Shown here piece by piece: positions 1 through 11,147 of a stretch of DNA of 64,000 nucleotides. Source of the stretch: Casuarina equisetifolia (lineage: Eukaryota > Streptophyta > Magnoliopsida > Fagales > Casuarinaceae); the NCBI GenBank assembly GCA_028551475.1, contig CM052362.1, positions 18,086,021-18,150,020 of the forward strand. The letters are read 5' to 3'. The translations under genes and the position numbers were made by a program. The notes beneath the pieces are model-generated. The model was not told the DNA's origin and made no database searches. It saw nothing but the letters and a program-made list of their open reading frames with translations. The number at the start of each line of letters is the position of its first letter. The first letter of the stretch is position 1.

Positions 1-107
1 CGTATGCTCTTTTTATATCTTCTAGATTTTGTTAAACAGGATATCTTTCGGTTGTCCCTGCAATGTATGGAATGTTGTCCATGCCTTTTGATGCTCGCTT
101 TTTGCAG

Positions 108-2020
108 GGAGACAAAAACATTATAAAATTTGAGGGGGATCATAATTCTCCTCGCCCTCAATTCTACTTTGATTCCATAAATATATTTTTCCACAATGTA
201 TTGCGACCTCCGGAAGACGAAGTAGCTGGAGCACTCTTTGATCCGATGGATGATTACTTTGGTAAGGTAAACAGCAACAAATCTGGGTGTAGTTTTTAAT
301 TTTATTCACTTTCAAGGTTTCAATCCACATGCGCTTCAACATTGATTTATTGTTGTAAATTCAGGGTAGTTGGAGAACTGTGCATGAAGTAGGTTATGGC
401 CATGAATCTTCAACTACATCTAAAGGCATGCTTCCAAGTACCTACAATTTTCTTTACTTCACAAATGCTAGTGCCCTTAAGGATCTTTAGTCAGCAATAT
501 CCCACCGATGCCTTCCCCTCCCCCCCTTCTCTTTCTCTCTTTAAAAAAGCCTTTCTTTTTGTATGTCATGAATTGCTTATGAATTGCAGAACCGGCAGCA
601 AGATCCACAGCAGATGCCATTAGAACTGTCCGTTCAAAAAGGCCTATGAGTAGGACAGAGGTTAGTTATTGTTTGATTTTTACTTTGGTGCTTGGTCGTC
701 ATATTCACATCCAATCCGAAAGGTTGACCAGGCACACCGCTTTGTTGAAATTTGTGTCTTTCAAATTGAGGAGACCCCGACACCCTCCCCTGGCCAAAAC
801 CACCACCTCCAGACTTAGGTCGACCTTGTTTCTCTTTTTCGGGAAGCAGGGCTCTGCAATGGGCTTGATCAACTTTTGATGCTTCAATTTTTTTTACTTG
901 AATGTTATCTCATTCCTTTCTGATATGTCTGTTCATGTTCTCTTTGAATTTGGTCAGGTTCCTCATGGTCTCCCTTCTAAAGACGATCAATCTGATGATG
1001 AGGTATCTTCTCTAAAACATTTCATATCTAAACTATAGCTGGAGCTTTTCCTATTTGCTAAATCAGTGAGCCTGTAGGTCATCAATCCTACAGTGCGTAG
1101 GGGGATCCTCTTGCTTGACTTGAGGAAAAAGATTGGGAAAAAGAGTGGACAAAGGAAAATGAAGAGTAATATATCAAATAATAATAATCATAATTGAGTG
1201 GTCACAGTGTCATTAACCACGATTAGCTTTGCTGCAGGATGAAAAAGTGGATGACGATCTTTGCCCATCATCTTCCGACATGATTAGCTTTGAGTTATCC
1301 AATGGCCATCCTTTTGGTCCTCAAGTTCCTACTACATCAGATGATGATCAATACGTTGAATACGCACTTGATGACGTTACAGATTTTCCATCCAATTTGG
1401 AAGAGGAAGAAAGAGTAAGTCAAATGTTGGACCTTCAGATCATCTAATTTCAGAATCACCTTTTCCATCTGATTGAATTGTTGCTCTGAATGACCTTGGA
1501 CTTTGTCAAATATTTTCAGATGTTTATGGAAGCAGTGCTTCAATCGTTAAAAGACATGGAAATGAAACAACCCGAGACTGGAGAACCGCCTGAAGTGAGC
1601 TCCAGTTCCATGCAGCCTCAGCATAAAGATGATCGGGATGCTCCGCCCACAGAAAGTGGTTCGCCCTTTAAAACGGAATCCACTCCCCCTTCAGTGGAGC
1701 AATGTATACCTTCAAAATCGGAATCCACTGACACTTCAGCGGTCAGTGCCCCAAATTTGGCATCTCAACCTCCATCTCCTGATCTGCATGCGACTGGGGG
1801 ACCTGCATCTGCTACCTGTTCTCTGGGCATGGAAAGTGGAACGACCGGGATCTCTGATCGAAGTGATTCTTCGGCAAGCATGCCGAGCTCATCGGACGCT
1901 GACATGTCGGCCAATACAAAAGCCACGTTAACTGTTGAACGGAACCCGGCAAACCATATTATGGATGGTTTGATTCGTCGATGGGATCTCAACTTCTTCC
2001 GAAATAGCCACAATCAATGA
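108..2020 (+). CDS. Alpha/beta-hydrolase (serine aminopeptidase S33-like) with C-terminal ubiquitin-interacting motif, 5' part outside window
   Basis: Six exons are readable: 108-266, 365-437, 590-660, 958-1002, 1238-1414 and 1520-2020 (stop TGA). Earlier exons lie left of the window. The first visible exon carries GDHNSPRPQFYFDSINIFF, where the His is the expected last member of the alpha/beta-hydrolase triad. The next exon reads GSWRTVHEVGYGHESS. Later exons are acidic and low in complexity, apart from RSKRPMSRTE. At the 1238-1414/1520-2020 junction the protein reads EEEERMFMEAVLQSLKDMEM, which fits a ubiquitin-interacting motif (acidic run, then Ala-x-x-x-Ser). The remaining ~140 residues are Ser/Pro/Thr-rich and probably disordered. 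The family matches plant hydrolases of the At3g23540/At4g14290 type by memory; the substrate is unknown. The donor at 437/438 is the least certain splice site, because GTGCCC further on is an alternative. Confidence 0.82.
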
Positions 2021-3683
2021 GATGAAAAGATTTCTTTTTTGGTTGTTTTCTTCCTCTTTGGTGGGTAATATGATGTTGTATTGTGTTGTACCTAAGCACC
2101 AAGATATGCAGTCTGTAAATTGCTTCCTTAAAAATGAAAGAAAAAGAGAAAAGAACAGAAAAGAAAGGAGCTGTCTCTGTGTAAGAAAACTGTAGAATTG
2201 ATTGTTGTTGCTTCAATGTAAGAAATGATCTCCAATACCTGACAAAAGCTACTGACATGTGGTAATTGGTTAGATTGATTTTTTGGGTGTTCAATTCTTT
2301 TCCTAAAAACTCATGATTGATGTTTTTGTGGATTGTAATGTTGTTCTTAGTTCCATTTATGGTACCCACGAAGCATGGACCTTCTCATAAAGTTCTGCTC
2401 CCTATTTCAGCTTAGATAACGCTTGTCACTGTTACTCCCTTGTGAAATGAAATAAGTAAATGCCATAAAGAAAAGGAAAAAGAGAAAACAAAATAAGTGG
2501 GGCCCAAGTGCATGCTTACGTGTCACGTGGGACCTGCTTCTCTCCCGTTAACAAATTTTGGGAAATAAGAACGGAAGATAAATTAAAAAGAAGAAAGTAG
2601 GTTGCTGTGCTTTAGGAGCCAACTTTGAGTTGAAGAGAAGAAATCGATAACATGATTTGTACGGACAGAAAGTTGGGTTTATGGATTTTTAACCTACAAT
2701 TCACTTCCTTGAATTGTCATATCTGTTAGGCCAATTTAGAAATCTGAGTTATCCGATGTTGCTTTTGAAGCAGGCTCCACAACCATCGCCCTATAAAAAT
2801 TGGACAGGTTGGAAATGTGTAAGCCGCCTGCTATGTTGATCTTTGGAAAACTACATCGTCCTCCGGAATTACAAAGGTTCAGTAAATTTTATATGTATGA
2901 CAATTTTGGTAAACGTATCTGAAATTTTCCTTCCCATGTCTAAAGGAACATAAATGATAGAAAAACCGACTTTAGGGTTACTAGAACCAAATTTTATTGG
3001 TGTTACGAAGGTCTGATAACTGCTGTTTTATGCAGTACTCTGTTCCCTTGTTGTGGTGGGTGGTTCAACGTGGACTACAGGAGCCACGGTGGACAGCCAC
3101 CCTTGACGGACGTGGCAGCTTAGGACGACGGTGGAGGGCCTATTTTTTTCAATTTAAGTTTGGTTGCGTTGCAGATTTCATCATGATCGGGCAGCATGGC
3201 AGGAAGATTTTGAGCATTACATTGCGAGGAGGGGCCAGCGTGTAGCCCATACATCTTCAGAGCTTGGAAATTGGACCTCATGAGCAGCAGTTGTAGACTC
3301 AGCCTTTGGACTTTGATTTTTCCTTGTCGCTTCTTGGGAGGGACTTCTGTAACTCGTATAAAGTGAACCTTTTTACTGAATCTTCTTTGTATCAAAATCG
3401 AGAAGACCCTGCAAACTCCCTGTTTGGTTTTTATGTCCTCTCATTTGTGAGGAGTTATGAACAGAGAATGGTTATATGTATAACCATTACTTGGATAAAA
3501 AGAAATTTGACATAAAACAATTGCATCCTCATCTTTATTATTTGGATAAAAAGAATCTATATTACTTGGATAAAAAATAACCCTCCCGTGATTTTAGTAT
3601 GCGCAATATTCACAGGATAACTTTATCTGTACATGTGAGGTAAGATGCATACTGATATCAGTATCTGGCGTTCTCTGTGTTTT
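2021..3683. other. Convergent intergenic region with an ABRE/G-box pair and a TATA-like site
   Basis: This stretch lies between two convergent genes and holds their 3' UTRs. I see no convincing reading frame. ACGTGTC (2518-2524) overlaps a CACGTG G-box (2524-2529), and TATAAAA lies at 2792-2798. These look promoter-like, although no known gene starts here. Confidence 0.4.
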
Positions 3684-6363
3684 TCACCCATCCAGCAGTA
3701 ACTTCAAAGCTGTTTCAACCAGTGAGTGGATTGTTGTGCTGTGCCGGTTAACTCCGACGGTACCGGAGAAAACATTGAAGCTTTCAAGCTCTGCTGTGGT
3801 CTCCAAGACACTCTCCAGCACCAGCTCCATCTCTAGGCCCCTGAAAATATATACATTTGTGACCTTGTCTCTCATCATCCATATTGCCAGTTCTATGGCA
3901 AACCTCCTTATTCTTGGAATTTTAATTGGTGGGCATTGATGTTTCTTCAAAATCTGGACCACTTTATTTGCCAATTCAGCTTCAGTGATGCCAGCTTCCT
4001 CAAACATGATGCTCGACTCCTGAGGAGTTGTAAATTTAAAGAGATGTGCCGCTAGTCCAATCATCACTTCCTGTTTTTTATTGTCTTCTGACATGATTGC
4101 CTTGAGCACCTGCAATAGTGGAGAAAGGGGTTAAAATACAGTCAAGATATGAATTGTAACTGAAATCCTGACAATAGAACATGAAAGGTTGTCTTCTGGT
4201 GCATCCTAATATGACATTTGTTAGGAAAAGAAAAAGTAGAATATTGTATTTTTTGTCAAAAACACTTACCGTAGGTGCTGCTGCTGTTACTCCCTTAAGG
4301 CGGTTGAAGCAATCTTCACCACTGTAGGTGCACAAATTTCTTAAAATTCTTGCCGCATTTATACAAAGCAATGGAACTTCCAGTGCTCCTACGAGCTTTT
4401 CTAGCGCATGCAGCTTCAGAATGCGATGGCAGTTAGTCTTGCTTTCCAGAGCCAACATTGCAAGTGCTTCTCCAGCGGCAATTCTTACATGATTCTCCTT
4501 CTCTGGCATTGCCTCGTTGAAGAAAATGTTGAACAGCTCCTTCAGAACTCCACCTGTGCTCCCAATCCTCTCTGTTGCATCCTCTTCCAGTGCGAGATTG
4601 GTTAAGATATCTATGCCAAGTTTCTGCAACATTGGATGATTCTCTCCGTACCGTAGAATATCTCGGATGTTGCTGATTGAGAAAACGATCTCAGATATTT
4701 CTCTTCTTAGAAGTTTCCCTGTGTTGCCAGTTGTCTGTGACAGCATCTTCACTACTTGCAGGGATTGTTTCACGGTCTCAATCTGAGATTCTACAGCATT
4801 TTTATCCTTCAACAGCCTTTCCTCAACATGTGTAAAGTCTATGACTTTTGGAAGAAGGCCCCTTGTATTTCCAATCTTTCCACAGTTATCATGATCTCGC
4901 GCAAGTTTCTTCAGAATCAGAAGGCCTAAATGACTAAACGTCCAGAATCCATAATTTGGATGGTCAGATATGACTTTCTTTTCACCGAGTTCATCGGCTG
5001 CGCCAGTACTGCTTCTGTTGGCTTGCAGCAGAGATGATATTGATTCCATAGCACCGGATATGCCGGCAACCCGGAGGGAGTTTTGTTTTTTGCCTGCTAG
5101 TTTTGCCAATATCTGTGCAGCCGATCGCCTGATCTCTTCATCTTGCGGGTCTTTCCAATTCAACATCTCGACTAATCTCTCTATCACCATTATATTTATT
5201 CCTATCTTTTGGAGGGTATCATCAGAAAATCGCGGATTCAATGCAAATTGTCGAAGTATTCTAATTCCAATAAGCTGCTCATCAGGGGAATTTGAGTCCA
5301 AGAGATCCATAGCAAAAGCAACCATATCCATTTTTAAGCCATCAAATATGCTACCACTTACGCATCTTGAATAGGCATCATAGAAGAACCTTCTAATTGA
5401 AACCATACCTGAAGGTCCAAACTCACATTCTTTGTTCACTTCCTCCAACAGTCTGTGGTAGATGACTCTCCACTCCCAGTAAGCTTTCTCCAATAGGAAC
5501 AGCAGTGCTTCCGCTAATGCCAATGCATAGAAGATACTCAGAGCAGATTTACGATTCCTCTTGTCGGTGTCTCCTTTTTCCACCTCACCATAGTTATGCT
5601 TGATGAGCTTCATTAACGAGAGGACCACACAGGCTGTTGCAGATAGGAGTTGGAGCCAATAGAGAAGCTTACTGACATTTCTTGCGAGGAAAACCCATTG
5701 TGAAAACGGCAAAAGTGGAACATCCGAACTTTTCCATCTCCGAGTTGACATTCTCGGGAAGCCATGGGATCCGGGGCTTGCTGGGTCGTTTTTATTCAAT
5801 TCTCTGGTCTGGTTGCCTTGTATTGTAACCGAACGAATTGGCCTGAAAACGGCTTTGGCGGTTTTAATGAGGGAGTTTGAGCTGGATCTTAGTGCTCGAA
5901 AACTGTTGATTCCTGCATCCGTGATAGACCATGTCGCTTGGTGCTGCCATTCAAGTTCATGGCTTCTGCTGAATATGCGAGTACCCTCAATGAGCAAGAT
6001 GATAGTGATGACCCAGAAATCCGTTCCATCCAAAGTGATGGCGAATCCACCGAGAAGAACAACCGTCGCCCAGATGAACCCAAGAGTTCCAAGGCCCGTG
6101 GCTGTCTTCTCGAGAACGGCAAGCTGGAGAGCAAAGAGAGTAAGTTTCTTCTCTGGTGCACGAACCGATGATGCGGGCACAGAAACAGAATCTGTATTGC
6201 CACTGTCTCGCTTCTCGACACCGCTCCGGGGCTCAAAAATGGTAGCAGCAGAAGTGGAGGTACGACCGAGCTTTTGAATCTCATCCATCTGCAGATGAAT
6301 GCTTCCTTCAGCTCCGGCAGAACTCTGAGGATCCATGTTGCTGGTAGAACCAGCTTGGAACAT
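3684..6363 (-). CDS. ARM-repeat protein with N-terminal membrane spans
   Basis: Two exons on the minus strand: 6363-4270 and 4109-3684. The intron runs from GTAAGTG to TTGCAG in phase 0, and the product is 839 aa. Residues 1-75 are polar and probably disordered. Hydrophobic segments fall near residues 90-112 (LGFIWATVVLLGGFAITL), 116-132, 228-253 and 274-293. From about residue 350 to the end the sequence is helical and Leu/Ala-rich, with repeated patterns such as RRSAAQILAKLAG and RIAAGEALAMLALESK that are typical of armadillo repeats. This suggests a membrane-anchored ARM scaffold. The second Met, MDPQSS at residue 10, is an alternative start. It resembles the uncharacterised plant ARM proteins of the At4g14280 type, which by memory sits next to an alpha/beta-hydrolase paralogue, as here. 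Biochemical role unknown. Confidence 0.85.
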
Positions 6364-9300
6364 GCGGCGGCTTTTCTACCTGATCAACTGGGTTGAAACT
6401 TCAAAGGCAGTTATAATATTGAAAGCAGGTAGAGGAGAAGCTTTTTTCTTTCGTTGTAAAGGCGTTTTCGGTTTGATGGACGTAGAAAGCAATGACAAAG
6501 TCGTGTTTATAAAGAAGAAAGTAAAACAAACTTGGGGTGCACGTCTCTTTGTGGAAATGAGAAAGAAAGACAAGACAGAAGTGAAACTAAAACTAAAAGC
6601 TATAAACTTTTGGGATGTGGTTGAACATTTTAGATATAGTTTGGATCAATGATGAGTATGACAAGGTTTTAATTGTCGCTACGTTACTGAAAGCCCTTGA
6701 AGAGCGTCGAGTGTGGATAACCGGTTAAGGTTTTTTAGCTTTTGCTTGCACGATTGGGTAAACAGGGTATTGTTTTGTGTCAAGTTAAAGCCTCCAGGCG
6801 GGTCCTGCTCAGTCCTGCTGCTTCTCTTTCAGTTTACGGATTTCAATCTCATCCACTCGTTCTGACTCGTTCCACCTCCAATCCCACGTTTCTGGAAGGC
6901 GTTGTTGGGGGGCTCGGACAATCACGCCATACGCGCGGCGTATAATCACGCCTTTCTTGCGTGTTTTGTGTGCGATTAGCCGGCCCTTGGTGGACGGATT
7001 TTGGTTCTTTCTTGATGGGATTAAGTAATGCTTACACCTCTGCATTATGCGTGATCGTAATGAGATCCCCAATGGACCACCCGTGACCTGGACTTTACAT
7101 GCATTTGTAGAATTGACTTTCCACAATCATTGACAAAATAACCACGGATCCATCTTTTTTTTCTTTCTTTTTTCTTTCTTTTTTTGGTTGGGACTGTGGT
7201 CGGTGAACTACTAAGAAAGTCAGCTATATTGACTTGTTCAACATGAACACCTCAACGCGTCGATCCTATGTATTGAATGTAGGAAGAATAAAGGACAATC
7301 ACTGGGCTGGAACAAGCTGGGAATGTATCGAATATCCAATCAATCTGTCACCCATGTGGAACCTGCCTTTTGTTTGTCAATCTAGCCTAATATCCACCCA
7401 TTGCATTATGGATAAGAATGTCCTACTTTACTGGGATGAAGTTCCAGAAATGTCTTCTTATAGAGTCTGATTCTGAATTCTACGTTTCCAAAGCCAGATT
7501 TCATTGACTACAGAAACACTAAAACATAAACATGGCAAAAGAATTATCTGATTCTTCTCCTCCAACTTCTCTCCCTTGTTTAGCTTCTTCTCATGCTCCC
7601 CATCTGCCACCAAGCTCGGTAACAAGAAAAAATTAAAAAAATTTACTGCCATGCCAACTCCTGAAGAGATCTGAATTCACAAGGTAACTTAATCACATTT
7701 CCTCTTTCGTCAGCCATCATCACCCCATCACCTACAAGAATAACACTAACAATAAGAAACCAAAAAAAGAAAAGAAAAAAAAAATGAATAAACAAACTAT
7801 AGCACATCAAAAACTTCAAAACAATGCAAGTCAATGAACAATTATTTCTAAGCACTTCTAAGGCAAGCCATACGACATGAAATTCAATGCATGCCGGGGG
7901 TTTCAGACATTACAGATGACAATAGGAAGATCAAGAAGAAATCCTATCCACCCATAGCCTTTCAAATGCATCTCCCCCACATGATTAGTTGCACTCCCAT
8001 TCATTTAGGACCGCTGGAAATGAAGCACTTTATCAATCATCAAACTACACAAATAAGTGAGAATCACGTGTACAAAGCAACCGAGAGAAAGGTAGGCCTT
8101 AGGATAGTGTAAATCGCTCGCATACATCAAGGTTAGAAGAGTTATCTATCCTCTTCTCTCAATATTCTTCTACTTTTCTCCCCAGATCTCTCTTTTCTAG
8201 AGTTAGGCTGACTTAGCGGAATGTAAGGTAGGGGAAAGTGATTAAGAATGCATTGTTGGACACTGAATACTCAAGAGCTATCTAAACAAGGAACCCTTAT
8301 ATAGATCTAAAAAGAGTAAATGCAGCAATAACCAATACGATGTTCTTTCTATTGTACTGTGAACCCCTCTTTTGTGAGTCTTCAGAACAGCTAAGGATCA
8401 ATCACTCCGCATTCATTCATCGCTTCCTTTCTGCTTTGACTTTAGCACTTCAACATGAAGGAAGGAAAAGAGAGGGGGGAGAAAAAGGGGAAGAGAGGAG
8501 AGAGGGCGGGGGAAAGAAGAAGAAAAGATGGTAAGCCTCTATAATTTGAGTCCTCCAAAAAATTCCAGGCATGTTGCTGTGCCACAGAGGGTAGGGCTGA
8601 AAACCTAGCAGCACCTGTGCTAACAACCTAAAATTGATTGCAGTTGATTCGTTTATGATAATATGGCAACATGACATGGTTTTGAATGCTGCAAAGCTGA
8701 TGCTTGGTCCAGTCGAGTGATGATTTTGTAGGTCAGTGGTCCAACAAAGCCAAACTAAACTATGTCAATTCCAAAAACCCAATTTCCTTCCCCCTTTTTT
8801 GGAAACTTTGGTAGTAAGCCAATCCTAGCCTCTCTATTCAGACCCCTACTCTTTAAGATGGCCCTTCAACTACCACATCCACTGCTGCATTAGAACTGAA
8901 CTATGTATTCTAACTTTGACCAGCCAAACTGGGACTACCACCAGAGCCCCACGATCACCTCCATTACCTCACAGCCACAGCAAAATCACCCCCCACAACC
9001 CTCAAAAGATCAAACTGTCCCCAACCGCAATGAAAGTACCACTCTGGCTGTCAAAGCCCAAGATCGCTTCTAGTTGATGATCTAAACATCCCATATGCTG
9101 CTAATCGTCCACTTAAACCCTACAAAAACACCTAAAGCCTCTCTGTGTGAATCCTTTTGTTTTAAACCGCCCGAGATCACTGATTGAGTGAAATCTTCAA
9201 CTGAGGAAGGACCTAATAACGAAGTCATAATGTTTGGATCCACCACCCAACTACTCTCTGATACTTGTCACTTGCTTCTCGTCTCTACCCTCCTCTGTCT

Positions 9301-9751
9301 CTCAATTTTCAACTTTTGGTTTAGTTCGGATCCAGAATACCTGGATGAGACATGCTAAAAGGCTTCGAAAACAAACATTTGTATGATGTAATAGCTTAGG
9401 TGGGAAAAACCAGCCAGATCAACTAGCTGATCCACAGCTGGTATGAATCAACTTGGTGTTTGCTTTGGTTCAGACCAAAAACCAAACACATCAGGGGTTG
9501 TTCCCCCCAAGCATAGGATGATGTCGTAGGTTAACTCAAATACATGGTTGGGTTTTGTTTTTATTTACATAGAAAACACAGCAACAAACATAACTCACAA
9601 TCACACCATTCTGAACCCTAAATGCCACTGACTAACCTCCAAAACATCCACCACTCGAATCAAATAACAGAACCACCATAACACTTCGCTCATTGCAACA
9701 GCCTCACACACACACAACATACCTCGCCAACGATGCGGAACTCCGCCATAA
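6364..9751. other. Long intergenic region, no gene recognised
   Basis: The left end should contain the promoter of the ARM-repeat gene and the right end the 3' UTR of the guanylate kinase. Open frames here are short and show no recognisable protein. A pyrimidine-rich tract lies at about 7151-7190 and a strong purine tract at 8457-8528. I found no RNA gene or clear transposon. Confidence 0.4.
8457..8528 (+). repeat. Purine-only tract with G-runs
   Basis: About 70 bases are nearly all A/G on the plus strand, with one C, and include runs of six, four, three and five G. Such a tract could form a triplex or G-quadruplex. No gene overlaps it. Confidence 0.6.
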
Positions 9752-10606
9752 TTATACCACCGCCCTCCGCTGTCGCACCTTCGCCCTCTCGGCATCGATG
9801 ATCGCGTCCACGAGCCGCACCGCCTTCTCGAGCTCCCCGTCCTTGTTCACCACCACGTAGTCGAAGCTCCTCATGTACTTGACCTCCTCTCTCGCGGTAG
9901 CGATCCTCACCAGCAGCTCGTCCCTGCTCTCCGTCCGCCTATCCACCAGCCTCTCTACCATGGCCGCCTCGCTCTCGGCCACCACGAACACGAACACCGC
10001 CGACTCCCCCAGAATCCTCCTAAGGGTCTTGGCGCCCTGGATATCCACTCTAAGAACGACGTCGCATCCCCTGGCCATGCACTCCCGCACCTGCCGCCTC
10101 GGAATCCCCTTATACTCGCCGTAAACCATCGCGTGCTCCAACAACTCGTCGCTCTCTACCATTCTCAGGAACTCTTCCTTGGACACGAAGAAGTAGTCCT
10201 GACCTTCGACCTCACCAGGACGCATGGGTCGGGTTGTGGCGGTGACGACGAAATGGAGGTTTTCCCGGACCTCTCTTAGCCGCTTGATTACGGCATCCTT
10301 ACCAACCCCGCTGGGACCGCTGATGACGACGATTAACGGGGTCGGGGTCGGAACAATGGGCCGGGAGCTAAAGGCGGAGCCCAGGGAGGCCTCTAGGGCG
10401 CAGATAAGCTCGGCACGGTCGGCCTTATCCACAGAGGGGATGGGAACGGAGCGCGGGCGTGACATTTGGGAGATAGGAGACCAGAGGCGAGGAGGGGCGG
10501 AGCAGATATTGGGGAGCAATACGTTTTTGGGAGAGGGGTGGGAGAGAGAATTAGGGAATCTCAAAGGGAAGATAGAGGGAGAGGAGAAGAGGAGTCTGCG
10601 GAACAT
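9752..10606 (-). CDS. Organelle-targeted guanylate kinase (GK3/V2 type)
   Basis: A single exon encodes 284 aa. The longer open frame to 10687 starts at GTG, so the first ATG (10606-10604) is chosen. Residues 1-60 are rich in Ser, Pro and Arg with few acids, as expected of a plastid or mitochondrial transit peptide. The P-loop is [10 protein letters not shown] (about residues 97-106). Further guanylate kinase signatures follow: [13 protein letters not shown] (GMP binding), [22 protein letters not shown] and [13 protein letters not shown]. The enzyme converts GMP and ATP to GDP and ADP in organelles. The Asp after the P-loop Lys, where many guanylate kinases have Gly, is a feature I recall from the plant organellar type (rice V2, Arabidopsis GK3). 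An in-frame Met at residue 48 (QMSRPRSV) might give a shorter product. Confidence 0.92.
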   Translation of the reverse strand: MFRRLLFSSPSIFPLRFPNSLSHPSPKNVLLPNICSAPPRLWSPISQMSRPRSVPIPSVDKADRAELICALEASLGSAFSSRPIVPTPTPLIVVISGPSGVGKDAVIKRLREVRENLHFVVTATTRPMRPGEVEGQDYFFVSKEEFLRMVESDELLEHAMVYGEYKGIPRRQVRECMARGCDVVLRVDIQGAKTLRRILGESAVFVFVVAESEAAMVERLVDRRTESRDELLVRIATAREEVKYMRSFDYVVVNKDGELEKAVRLVDAIIDAERAKVRQRRAVV

Positions 10607-11147
10607 GGGTGGGGTGATGGCGGTAAGGGAGTGCACTATATAGAGGTGGGGTGGCGGAGCATGGAATTGGTATCGGAATCGGAACACCGGGAGAGAGAGG
10701 TAGTGGAAGTGGAAGTGGAAGCGGAAGTGGAGCTTGGATTTGGATTTGCGGAATTCACGCTAACAGTGCAGGCTTTGAAAATTCCCGCACTTGTGAAGGG
10801 TTTTGGATATGCCAGTGATTACGTACATAACGCTTACGACCCACGTAATAGTTCTTCCTAAACTTGAAGCCTTAAGACAGTAAAGTTTGAGTCTTTGGAC
10901 GGCCTCAGTAAAATTGGTCTTTCCGGGCGGCGCAGAGGTCAGTTAAATATTAAGGCTTTCATATTTGAGCAAAGGACAGAATTTGAGAGTCACTTTCTGG
11001 ATATCCCAACCAAACACAGAGCGCTGCTATTCCATTCCCAAATCCCCCTTGCTCTGTTAGATAGATTTCGTCCTTCTTAACCTCCAAATTCCAGAATTCT
11101 CAGATTGGAAGACCAAGATAAAGTCAGAACCCCATCTCTATCGGTTG
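10607..11147. promoter_or_regulatory. Shared divergent promoter of guanylate kinase and BPM genes
   Basis: The two start codons are 541 bp apart and point away from each other. A minus-strand CTATATAG lies at 10636-10643, only about 30 bp from the guanylate kinase ATG. A short GGAAGT-type repeat lies at about 10702-10733. The BPM leader is GC-poor and has no clear TATA box. Confidence 0.45.

Noticed and set aside
2997-3395. Possible small gene in the convergent spacer
   Set aside because: Short frames on both strands, no domain, no paired splice sites.
5813-6277. Long plus-strand open frame opposite the ARM-repeat gene
   Set aside because: It is the antisense shadow of a well-supported exon and has no recognisable domain.
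10607-10687. N-terminal extension of guanylate kinase to 10,687
   Set aside because: The open frame begins with GTG, and the extension overlaps the TATA-like site. The first ATG is at 10,606.
10466-10861. Plus-strand open frame opposite the guanylate kinase 5' end
   Set aside because: Low-complexity Glu/Val/Gly sequence caused by GA-rich DNA; it overlaps the transit-peptide region antisense.
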